A stretch of DNA of 7,860 bases from an uncultured Spartobacteria bacterium (lineage in GTDB: Bacteria; Verrucomicrobiota; Verrucomicrobiia; Chthoniobacterales; Terrimicrobiaceae). Within the stretch, counting starts at the first letter, position 1. Each line of letters begins with the position of its first letter. Shown piece by piece: positions 1 through 6,243 of the stretch. The notes beneath the pieces were generated by a model. The model searched no databases and was not told the DNA's origin. It saw only the letters and a program-made list of their open reading frames with translations. The stretch spans positions 1 to 7,860 of the forward strand of contig CALCJD010000026.1 of NCBI GenBank assembly GCA_937960895.1, read 5' to 3'. A program made the position numbers and the translations under genes.

Positions 1-16
1 TAAAATCAATGCCCGT

Positions 17-42
17 TGTCCAAGAAAGAATTATTTTGGACA
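17..42. promoter_or_regulatory. Perfect 7-bp inverted repeat before the first gene
   Basis: TGTCCAA (17-23) and TTGGACA (36-42) are exact reverse complements separated by a 12-nt AT-rich spacer. The repeat ends 6 nt before the ATG at 49, and its right arm contains the only Shine-Dalgarno-like triplet (GGA, 38-40) for that start. It could be a protein-binding operator of the operon or an mRNA hairpin that hides the ribosome site; the sequence does not decide. The repeat itself is seen directly, while its regulatory role is inferred. Confidence 0.4.
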
Positions 43-48
43 GCCGTG

Positions 49-1452
49 ATGAAAACTCATCCCCTGCCAACTCATATATTCATGAACACGGTTTGCGAAC
101 CCGCCCGGGAAATTCCCGTCGTCCTGGAGTGTGATCTCTGCGTCATCGGAGGATCCTGCACCGGCATGTTTGCGGCGGTTCGTGCCGCGCGTCTCGGACT
201 CTCGGTGGCGCTGATCGAGCAAAACATTCTTCTTGGCGGAATGGCCACGGCGGCGCAGGTCAATGAATGGCATTCCCTGCTCGACTTTCCCCAAGCCCGG
301 CCGCTCATCGGCGGGCTCACCACGGAGGTTCTGAGCCGCCTGAAGCGGCGCGATGCCGCGATTGAGGTGCCCCACCCCACCGGTCCCCGCCACCGGTTCA
401 ACAGTGCCGAACTGGCCCTGGAGCTGGATGCGCTCGCCGCAGAGCACAACATCCGCCTGTTTCTGAAAACCCTGTGTGTGGGGGCGGTGAGGGAAGGAGG
501 GCGCATCACCGCCGCGATCATTGAAGACAAATCCGGACGGCGGGCGATCCGCGCACGATTTTTCATCGATGCCTCGGGGGACGGCGATTTGCTGCGCCGG
601 GCGGGTTTTGCCGCGTGGAAGAACGAGATTCTCCAGCCGGTGAATTACCAGATGATTTCCGCCGGACTGGAACCGGCCGTCTGGCAGCGCATCCGGCAGC
701 GCGCGGAGGAATTCGGATATCCCCTCGAAAACGCCACGCCGTGGTTTTTCGACTACCCCTCGCCGGCGGGTTTGCGGAACGTGTTCGGTCCGCGGCTGAA
801 CGGATACGACGCCTCGGATGCCGACGAGGCCACCGCGGCGATCCTGGAGGGCCGCCGGTGCCTGCGCGCCCTGCTCGACATGGTCCGGGCGGAGACGGGA
901 GAACCGGTTTCCGCCATCGCCCTGGCCCATTCCCTCGGCGTCCGCGAAACCTGGCATGCGCGCTGCCTGTATCAGGTCACCGGAGAGGATTTGCTTGGCG
1001 GGCGCTCCTTTCCCGACACCATCGCCTGCGGCACCTATCCGGTGGACATTCATTCGCCCTCCGGCACGATCCTGCGGTATCTCGACGGGCGCGAGGTGGT
1101 CGTGAGTCCCAACACCTCCGCCGTCAACCGCCGGTGGCGTCCGGACGATGTTCCGTCGCCGACCCACTACGAAATTCCCTACCGCAGTCTGGTACCCGAG
1201 GGCGCCGAAAATTTGCTTGTTGCCGGACGCCTGCTTGATGCGGACCGCACGGCCTTCGGGGGGATTCGCGTGATGGTCAACACGAATCAAATCGGCGAAG
1301 CCGCCGGCGTGGCCGCTTATCTGGCACTGCAAAGCGGCCGGCCGGCCGGCGAAGTTTCTCCTCGATCGCTTCGCCGGTTGCTGAAGGACGGAGGATCATT
1401 GTTGCAGCCCGTTTCCCTCGGGAACCCTTCCGGAGTTTTGAGTTATGAATGA
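49..1452 (+). CDS. FAD-dependent oxidoreductase, FAD_oxidored type
   Basis: Predicted cytoplasmic flavoprotein of 467 residues; the substrate is unknown. Residues 29-57 form a Rossmann dinucleotide-binding fold: an Asp before the first strand, then V-I-G-G-S-C-T-G, and Glu57 at the end of the second strand to bind the ribose of FAD. Family signatures follow: GGMAT (63-67) with NEWHSL just after, DASGDGD (174-180), an R-E-T-W segment from Arg299, YPVDIH (330-335), and the C-terminal FAD-closing segment ENLLVAGR...GGIRVM (about 387-410) followed by GEAAG. The middle glycine of the GxGxxG motif is Ser. Length is normal for the family, so the gene looks complete. The start at 49 has a weak GGA 8 nt upstream. 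ATG 82 has no ribosome site but still keeps the whole Rossmann fold; TTG 16 lies inside the inverted repeat and is less likely. The stop overlaps the next start (ATGAATGA), implying translational coupling to the GH94 gene. Family assignment is firm; function is not. Confidence 0.9.
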   Translation: MKTHPLPTHIFMNTVCEPAREIPVVLECDLCVIGGSCTGMFAAVRAARLGLSVALIEQNILLGGMATAAQVNEWHSLLDFPQARPLIGGLTTEVLSRLKRRDAAIEVPHPTGPRHRFNSAELALELDALAAEHNIRLFLKTLCVGAVREGGRITAAIIEDKSGRRAIRARFFIDASGDGDLLRRAGFAAWKNEILQPVNYQMISAGLEPAVWQRIRQRAEEFGYPLENATPWFFDYPSPAGLRNVFGPRLNGYDASDADEATAAILEGRRCLRALLDMVRAETGEPVSAIALAHSLGVRETWHARCLYQVTGEDLLGGRSFPDTIACGTYPVDIHSPSGTILRYLDGREVVVSPNTSAVNRRWRPDDVPSPTHYEIPYRSLVPEGAENLLVAGRLLDADRTAFGGIRVMVNTNQIGEAAGVAAYLALQSGRPAGEVSPRSLRRLLKDGGSLLQPVSLGNPSGVLSYE

Positions 1453-3796
1453 ATCAACAATCCGCCACGGACATTTCAACGACGACGGCACCGAGTTTGT
1501 CGTCACCAATCCCGCCACGCCGCGCCCCATCGACAACTTTCTCTGGAACAACGCCGCCTTTGCCAACGTCCAGCAGACGGGCGTGGGATTCTTTGACTAC
1601 CAGATCGGCGACAACGAGGCCATTCAGCTGTTCACCGGCATCGGACGGGCCTGCGACTTCGATGTCTTCGGCCGCGAACACCTCATGAGCCGGCTGGTGT
1701 ATGTGCGCGATCGCGACACCGGCGAGTTCTGGAATCTCAATTGGGAGCCGGTGTGCCGTTCGCCGGAGTCCTTCGAGTGTGTGCACGGACTGGGCTATTC
1801 GATTTTGCGAAACACCTCCGCCGGGGTAGCCGCGGAATTTCGCCTCTTCATTCCTCCGGGAGACGATCCGGTGGAGTTGTGGAGCCTCTCCGTCCGATCC
1901 ACGGACGGCCGCGCCCGCCGGCTTTCGGTGTTTGTTTACTGCCAGATCCAGTTTTCCTTCAAATGGGGATTCGACAGCTACGGAAACCACATCTACCGCG
2001 AGGTGCATTTTTCCAAGGACCTCAACGCCGTGGTGGCCGGCAAACACCCCTTCCGGCGCCCCCATGATTTCCTGACCGCCTTCCTCGCCGCGGATGTGCC
2101 CGCTGTGGGATTCGACGGATCGCGCAGCGCCTTTGTCGGCCTCTACAACACGCTGGCCAGCCCGGCGGCGGTGGTCAGGGGAAAATGTTCCGACACCCCG
2201 GGGTCCGCGGAGGACACCATTGCCGCGCTTCAATTTGACCTCGATCTCGAGGGGGCGTCCGCGCGGAAGATTGAGCTCGCCTTGGGCGCCACGGACGGGG
2301 AGGCCGGCGCCGCCTCGCTGATCAAACGGTATCTCGGACAGGCCGACGAACATTTTTCCCGGCTCCGCGAAACCACACGCGGCATTCTCGAAAAGCACCG
2401 GGTGTCCACACCGGATCCGGTCTTTGACCGCATGGTGAACATCTGGATCAAACAGGGCGCCCGCTTTGGCGCCGCATGGTGCCGGTGGGGGTGGAACGGG
2501 TACCGCGACATCGTTCAGCACGGGCTCGGCGTGGCACCGCTCGACCCCGCCCGGACCCGCACGATTTTGGCCGAAGCCTTCCGCCATCAGTATGCCAGCG
2601 GCTTGGCCCTGCGCGGATGGAATCCGGTCGACCGGAAACCCTACAGTGACAGCGCTGTCTGGCTCGTTTTCACGCTTTGCGCCTACCTCAAGGAAACCGG
2701 GGACTTCGCTTTTCTCGACGAGGAAATTCCTTTCTTCGACGAGGGCCGCACCACCGTCCTCGGTCATGTCCGCAGAGCCCTGGATTTTCTGGAGGAAAAC
2801 CGCGGCGCCCACGGGCACATCCTCATCAAGTTCGGCGACTGGAACGATTCGCTCACCAATGTTGGAAAAGAGGGCCGTGGGGAGAGCGTCTGGCTTTCCA
2901 TGGCCTGCGCGGAGGCCCTGCGCGAGATGGCGGAACTGATGCAGGTGCTGGGCCGCTCCGACGACGAGGCGGTTTACCGCGCGCGGCGCGAGTCGCTGCT
3001 GGCTGCCATCAACGGACCCTCCTGGAACGGCGAGTGGTATGTCCGGTGTTATGACGACAACGGACGCCCCGTCGGATCCCACGAAAGCCGCTTTGCGAAA
3101 ATCTTCATGGAGCCCCAGTGCTGGGCGCTCATCACGGGGGCCGCGGATGAGGCACGCAGGGCAAAACTTTTGGAATCCTGCGACCGGCTCCTTCTGACCG
3201 ATCTCGGATACACCCTGCTGGCGCCGCCCTTCACCGAACTGGATCCCAACATTGGCCGCATTTCCGCCATGGAACCCGGCATCGCGGAAAACGGCACCGT
3301 CTACACCCACCTGAACATCTGGATGATCCTCGGCCTTCTGCGTTCGGGCCTCGGCGACCGCGCCTACGACCTCTTCCGGCGCATCACCCCCTCGCATGTC
3401 TCCGGTCCCGAGGATCCCAAACGGAACGCCTCGTTCATGTATGCCAACTGCTTTTTCGGACCCGATCACAAAAACCGGCCCTTCGAGCAGGAGTTCACCT
3501 GGATCACCGGATCCTACGCCTGGCTGAACACCGTGCTCGCCAATGAAATGCTCGGGGCCAAGCCCGGCTACCGCGGATTGACGCTCCGGCCCTGCCTGCC
3601 CAGCCATTGGAGAAAATGTTCCATCCGCCGCACCTGGCGCAATGCCACCTATGACATCACGGTGCACAATCCCCAGGGATTACAGACCGGACGCATCGAG
3701 GCGACCCTGGACGGCCGTCCCGTGGAGAATGGAGTGCTTCCCGAGATCGGGGACGGAAAGGTTCACGAAGTCGTCGCGACCCTTTGCCGGGATTGA
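1445..3796 (+). CDS. GH94-family glycoside phosphorylase (cellobiose phosphorylase-like)
   Basis: Predicted cytoplasmic enzyme of 783 residues, the usual size for GH94. The family splits beta-glycosidic bonds with inorganic phosphate, giving a sugar 1-phosphate and a shortened sugar with inversion. The N-terminal beta-sandwich (about 1-270) shows the family pattern: a GHFNDDG opening, TPRP near residue 26, YVRDRDTGEFW, and ECVHGLGYS. The (alpha/alpha)6 barrel (about 310-710) carries DWND at 465-468, the motif holding the general acid, then GRGESVWL, ENGTVYTH with His622, FFGPDH (670-675) and TGS (688-690), which fits the phosphate site. The C-terminus (LRPCLPSHW, then ATYDITV and LDGRPVENG) is a typical GH94 ending. 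An oddity is that the segment I know as RDxxQD in cellobiose phosphorylases reads RDIVQH here (Asp355, Gln358, His359), so the sugar at the non-reducing subsite may differ. Cellobiose, cellobionate, laminaribiose, sophorose-type or chitobiose-like substrates are all possible. The start overlaps the preceding stop by 8 nt; an out-of-frame ATG at 1449 is not used. Confidence 0.92.
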   Translation: MNESTIRHGHFNDDGTEFVVTNPATPRPIDNFLWNNAAFANVQQTGVGFFDYQIGDNEAIQLFTGIGRACDFDVFGREHLMSRLVYVRDRDTGEFWNLNWEPVCRSPESFECVHGLGYSILRNTSAGVAAEFRLFIPPGDDPVELWSLSVRSTDGRARRLSVFVYCQIQFSFKWGFDSYGNHIYREVHFSKDLNAVVAGKHPFRRPHDFLTAFLAADVPAVGFDGSRSAFVGLYNTLASPAAVVRGKCSDTPGSAEDTIAALQFDLDLEGASARKIELALGATDGEAGAASLIKRYLGQADEHFSRLRETTRGILEKHRVSTPDPVFDRMVNIWIKQGARFGAAWCRWGWNGYRDIVQHGLGVAPLDPARTRTILAEAFRHQYASGLALRGWNPVDRKPYSDSAVWLVFTLCAYLKETGDFAFLDEEIPFFDEGRTTVLGHVRRALDFLEENRGAHGHILIKFGDWNDSLTNVGKEGRGESVWLSMACAEALREMAELMQVLGRSDDEAVYRARRESLLAAINGPSWNGEWYVRCYDDNGRPVGSHESRFAKIFMEPQCWALITGAADEARRAKLLESCDRLLLTDLGYTLLAPPFTELDPNIGRISAMEPGIAENGTVYTHLNIWMILGLLRSGLGDRAYDLFRRITPSHVSGPEDPKRNASFMYANCFFGPDHKNRPFEQEFTWITGSYAWLNTVLANEMLGAKPGYRGLTLRPCLPSHWRKCSIRRTWRNATYDITVHNPQGLQTGRIEATLDGRPVENGVLPEIGDGKVHEVVATLCRD

Positions 3797-3904
3797 TCCG
3801 TCCATGAAGGGTTCTGCGGTCGTTCCCGCCGGCCAAGCGGCCACCTCCGATCAGCGGATCTCTCCGGCCCGCGTCCGAGTGCGCGCGCCGGAAACCAAAG
3901 GCTT
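3797..3904 (+). other. Intercistronic gap with GC-rich hairpin
   Basis: This 108-nt gap separates two genes that share a reading frame. A strong hairpin can form at 3864-3891: CCGGC pairs with GCCGG, there is one C-C mismatch, then CGCG pairs with CGCG plus a T-G wobble, closing a 6-nt loop. No T-run follows, so it is not a classical intrinsic terminator. AAAGG at 3897-3901 is the probable ribosome site for the next gene. The hairpin may be an mRNA processing or stability element, or a repeat-type element; both are inference. A 34-codon ORF from ATG 3804 ends in TGA overlapping the ATG at 3905, but it lacks a convincing ribosome site. Confidence 0.45.
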
Positions 3905-5668
3905 ATGATGTACTTCAATGTCTTTCACCGCTCCGGTGAGGGAGCGCATTACGAAATTTACCGGCGCCAGCAGGACCTCGCCCACGGTCTGGGCCTGAAA
4001 ACCACGAACTTTCTTTTCTACCGCGATCTTTTGAATGATCGCGCCCTGGCGGACGCCTTCGCCGACCGGAAAAACCACGGTTCGGAAATTGCCCTGTCCC
4101 TTCACGGGATCAACCACGGGGAACTCGCCGGCATCAGCAATGGCCAGATTTCGCTCTGGTTGCTGGACCGCGCGCGCAAGGAGAGGGTCATCGCGACCAT
4201 CGTCGAAAAATACCGCGAGGTCGTCGGAGAGGATCCTGTTGCGGTCGCCAATTATCATTTCGACTCCTCTTCCCTGGCCCTGCTCAAGGAAATCGCACCC
4301 TCGGTGGAAACGATCATCGGCGGATGCTTCGAGGAGGGTGTGCGTGTTTTCCACGGCTGCAACCACTCCTGGTACCTCTTCAACGAAGGCATGCCTTGGA
4401 ATCCGTGGTATCCCAGCAAAACCCACACGCTGCGACCCGCGGAGAACGCGGAGGATGCCGCGGGGGTGGTGGCCGTGCCGCACCTCATGCGGGACATGAG
4501 CCTGGCCTACGAAGGACGCAACGATTTCTGGGCCAGCCATCCGCCCAATGTCATTCGCGGCATGGGCAACGAGGCCACCTACTGCCCCTACGACCTCAAC
4601 CTGGTCGACTCCTTCCGCATGCAGGAGGAGTGGAACGGCGGAACTTCGTATTACAACACCTTCGTCAGTCCGTCGTGGCTGGACTGGAATCATAACAGCG
4701 AATACCCGCCCGAGGTGGCCTGGGAACTCTACACGAAGTTCCTGCAATACATGGCGTCCCTGAAGGCGGAGGGGAAACTCATCGACATGACGCTGTCCGA
4801 ATACGGACGCTGGCACCGTGCGCACAAACCCCTAGGCAGACCGGAGGTCTTTCTCGCCAAGGAGATCCTCTACGGGTCCGGCAAGCACTATTTCTGGTAC
4901 ATTGATCCCAAGCGGCGGGTGCTCGTGGACGCCACCCAGGGCGGCTCCATCGGCGATCTGCGTCCTTATGCCGGCCGGGTGGAGGTTGCCACCGGGCCGG
5001 ACACCGCACACCGTGACATCGGCAGCTATCCCTACCTGATCCACTCGCAGCACCGCTCCGGCAATGCCCACCATTGCTACGACGGCGCCCGCACCACGCT
5101 GCTGGTGTCCGACGGACGGCAGACCCTCGACCTGTGCAATTTCCGCACAAAGGTTGCCGCAATCGAAACCGGCGACGGAGACACCACCATGATCCTCACC
5201 CCGGTGGAACTGGCCTTTGACAGCGGTCTCCGCGCCACGCTCACCACCGGATATCGGTTCCTCGCGGCGGGCGGGCTTTGGATTTCAAGGACCATCTCCG
5301 GACTCTCCGATCCCGCGGCCACCCTGGAGCTGACCGAATACTTCAAAGGGGCTCCCGGGCGCACCGAATATCCCGAGGATCTGCACGGCATCCGGCTCAT
5401 CGTGGACGGCGAGTCGCCCGCCGAAAAGGAATTCGACTACGGCGGCGAGTGGCATGTGTCGAAGGGCGCCCGCTCGGTGGCCGCCCTGGTTCCCCACACC
5501 CACACTCGCGTGGAATGGACGCTCCCCGGGGAGGCTCCGACCCCCGTTTCGGCGGGATTCTGCGCCGGCCATCTGTTCAGCCCCTTCTTCACCCTCAAGC
5601 TCACCCATAAACTCTCCGGACACGGCACCCTGGAAACATGTCTCAATCTGACTCGCTACGATTCGTAA
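3905..5668 (+). CDS. Uncharacterised 587-residue protein with NodB-like deacetylase hints and C-terminal beta domain
   Basis: I cannot name the family. There is no signal peptide or membrane segment, so it is predicted to be cytoplasmic. The N-terminal part (about 1-330) alternates strands and helices like an irregular (beta/alpha) barrel. Residues 67-71 read HGINH, matching the HxxxH spacing of the metal-binding motif of NodB-type polysaccharide deacetylases. Other potential metal or catalytic residues sit where strand ends would be: His118 and Asp120 in YHFDSS, His154 in CNHSWY, and His193 in PHLMRD. The usual TFDDG and RPPYG motifs are absent. Several Trp/Tyr-rich stretches (NPWYPS, WLDWNH) would suit sugar stacking. 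The C-terminal part (about 330-587) is beta-rich, with strand patterns such as LVDATQGG, LDLCNF and LTTGYRF, and resembles sugar-binding beta-sandwich domains of carbohydrate enzymes. Tandem ATGs lie at 3905 and 3908; AAAGG (3897-3901) is better spaced for 3908. Its place behind a GH94 gene suggests a role on the same sugar. A deacetylase, a hydrolase or a lyase-like enzyme remain possible. Confidence 0.85.
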   Translation: MMYFNVFHRSGEGAHYEIYRRQQDLAHGLGLKTTNFLFYRDLLNDRALADAFADRKNHGSEIALSLHGINHGELAGISNGQISLWLLDRARKERVIATIVEKYREVVGEDPVAVANYHFDSSSLALLKEIAPSVETIIGGCFEEGVRVFHGCNHSWYLFNEGMPWNPWYPSKTHTLRPAENAEDAAGVVAVPHLMRDMSLAYEGRNDFWASHPPNVIRGMGNEATYCPYDLNLVDSFRMQEEWNGGTSYYNTFVSPSWLDWNHNSEYPPEVAWELYTKFLQYMASLKAEGKLIDMTLSEYGRWHRAHKPLGRPEVFLAKEILYGSGKHYFWYIDPKRRVLVDATQGGSIGDLRPYAGRVEVATGPDTAHRDIGSYPYLIHSQHRSGNAHHCYDGARTTLLVSDGRQTLDLCNFRTKVAAIETGDGDTTMILTPVELAFDSGLRATLTTGYRFLAAGGLWISRTISGLSDPAATLELTEYFKGAPGRTEYPEDLHGIRLIVDGESPAEKEFDYGGEWHVSKGARSVAALVPHTHTRVEWTLPGEAPTPVSAGFCAGHLFSPFFTLKLTHKLSGHGTLETCLNLTRYDS

Positions 5669-5859
5669 TGCGCTGCCCGGTGTGTTTCTCCCGGGACATC
5701 GACGTACTCATGATTCCCACCGGAAACGCCTTTCACTACTGCCCGAAATGCAGTTTCAGCGGCCGGGAATCCGAAGTGCGCGGATTCTACCGCGACATTC
5801 AGAAAAAATATCACTGGATGGGCCGCCGCGTGACGCTCGAGGAACAGCGGGCGCTGTGA
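5668..5859 (+). CDS. Small zinc-ribbon protein
   Basis: A 63-residue protein with two CxxC knuckles: CPVC (Cys3, Cys6) and CPKC (Cys25, Cys28), separated by 18 residues, the layout of a single zinc ribbon. The C-terminal half is basic and aromatic (GFYRDIQKKYHWMGRR), a pattern that could bind nucleic acid or a protein partner. The start at 5668 overlaps the previous stop as TAATG, a common coupling arrangement, and puts the first Cys at residue 3 as in many zinc-ribbon proteins. An in-frame ATG at 5638 would add ten residues, has GGA 3 nt upstream and would overlap the preceding gene by 31 nt; it cannot be excluded. The function is unknown. Preserved cysteine spacing and a clean fit in the operon argue that this is a real gene. 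Confidence 0.75.
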   Translation: MRCPVCFSRDIDVLMIPTGNAFHYCPKCSFSGRESEVRGFYRDIQKKYHWMGRRVTLEEQRAL

Positions 5860-6037
5860 GCCCGTCTGATTCTCCAGAACGAATTTTGTTTAAGTCGTCG
5901 TGCGCCTTTCATTGGATTAGGGTTTTTCCGCAATAACGGCTTCCCTCTGTTATGGATAAGTTTCTCCCCTTTCAGCTGTTGCCTCCGCCATCGAGGCGCC
6001 CATGCCGCGGGTTGCCTTGGACGGGCCCGGGTGGGGA

Positions 6038-6050
6038 TTCCTGCCAGGAA
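6038..6050. promoter_or_regulatory. 13-bp perfect palindrome, possible operator
   Basis: TTCCTG and CAGGAA flank a single central C. A one-base centre is too tight for an RNA hairpin loop, so the symmetry fits a DNA-binding dimer better than a transcript structure. It lies about 190 bp upstream of the secreted hydrolase start, a plausible distance for an operator or activator site. No regulator gene is visible in the window. The role is inferred. Confidence 0.3.
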
Positions 6051-6121
6051 AGTTCGACGGAGATGGACTTTGACCGGCGATGACGAAACGGGTCGAACCT
6101 CACGGGAGGGGTGCTTTTGTT

Positions 6122-6137
6122 GTCCGACGGGTTGGAC
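6122..6137 (+). promoter_or_regulatory. Short hairpin in the presumed leader of the hydrolase gene
   Basis: GTCCGA (6122-6127) pairs with TTGGAC (6132-6137), with one G-T wobble, around the tetraloop CGGG. Its half-site TTGGAC also occurs in the inverted repeat before the first gene (36-41) and at 6017-6022. It may be a leader hairpin or a degenerate operator; the evidence is only the symmetry. Confidence 0.25.
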
Positions 6138-6232
6138 GTGAATCCCCCGACTTGAAAGAAGCGGCTCCCAATTGCCTGCCCAAACGTTCCCTGTGTTTCC
6201 AATTATGCAAAAAAACAAACTGACCGATAACC

Positions 6233-6241
6233 GGGAGGAGG
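6233..6241 (+). promoter_or_regulatory. Strong Shine-Dalgarno deciding a GTG start
   Basis: GGGAGGAGG lies directly before the GTG at 6244, with the inner GGAGG (6234-6238) ending 5 nt from it. It is the best ribosome site in the window. The alternative starts ATG 6205 and TTG 6172 have nothing comparable upstream. Starting here also gives a textbook signal peptide. Confidence 0.65.
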
Positions 6242-6243
6242 AA

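Larger units (their letters stand above)
5860..6243. other. Non-coding region upstream of the secreted hydrolase gene
   Basis: This stretch of about 384 bp lies between the zinc-ribbon stop and the preferred GTG start. Its first 100 bases (about 5880-5970) are clearly more AT-rich than the flanking genes and are the likeliest place for a promoter, but I find no convincing -35/-10 pair. A weak stem (AGGG 5919-5922 with CCCT 5943-5946) is not a credible terminator. Further along are a 13-bp palindrome (6038-6050), a 7-bp inverted repeat GTTCGAC/GTCGAAC (6052-6058 and 6092-6098) and a short hairpin (6122-6137). I see no supported gene. The ORFs on the minus strand here lack good starts, ribosome sites and recognisable sequence. 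Confidence 0.6.

Noticed and set aside
71..86. AT-rich CATATATT and TTCATGAA palindrome near the ATG at 82
   Set aside because: Short and within the probable coding sequence; there is no accompanying -35 or ribosome site.
31..1332. 433-codon minus-strand open frame opposite the FAD oxidoreductase
   Set aside because: No recognisable motif; it is a shadow of a firmly identified coding sequence.
1454..3667. 737-codon open frame on the minus strand, covering nearly the whole GH94 gene
   Set aside because: The plus strand encodes an unmistakable GH94 protein. The antisense product is Gly/Ala/Val/Glu-rich without any domain pattern, as expected from a GC-rich codon shadow.
3804..3908. 34-codon ORF whose TGA overlaps the ATG of the 587-residue protein gene
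   Set aside because: No ribosome site at a proper distance and a composition that looks like GC-rich noise. It could be a leader ORF, but the overlap alone is not enough.
5912..5939. Candidate promoter: TTGGAT with TAACGG at 16-nt spacing
   Set aside because: The -10 matches only two of six consensus bases; local AT-richness is suggestive but not sufficient.
5919..5946. Possible terminator stem (AGGG/CCCT) after the zinc-ribbon gene
   Set aside because: The stem is only four pairs with an internal T-run on the wrong side and many mismatches.
5972..6202. 76-codon minus-strand ORF lying in the intergenic region
   Set aside because: It starts with TTG, has no convincing ribosome site and no recognisable sequence, and the region instead shows inverted repeats typical of regulatory DNA.
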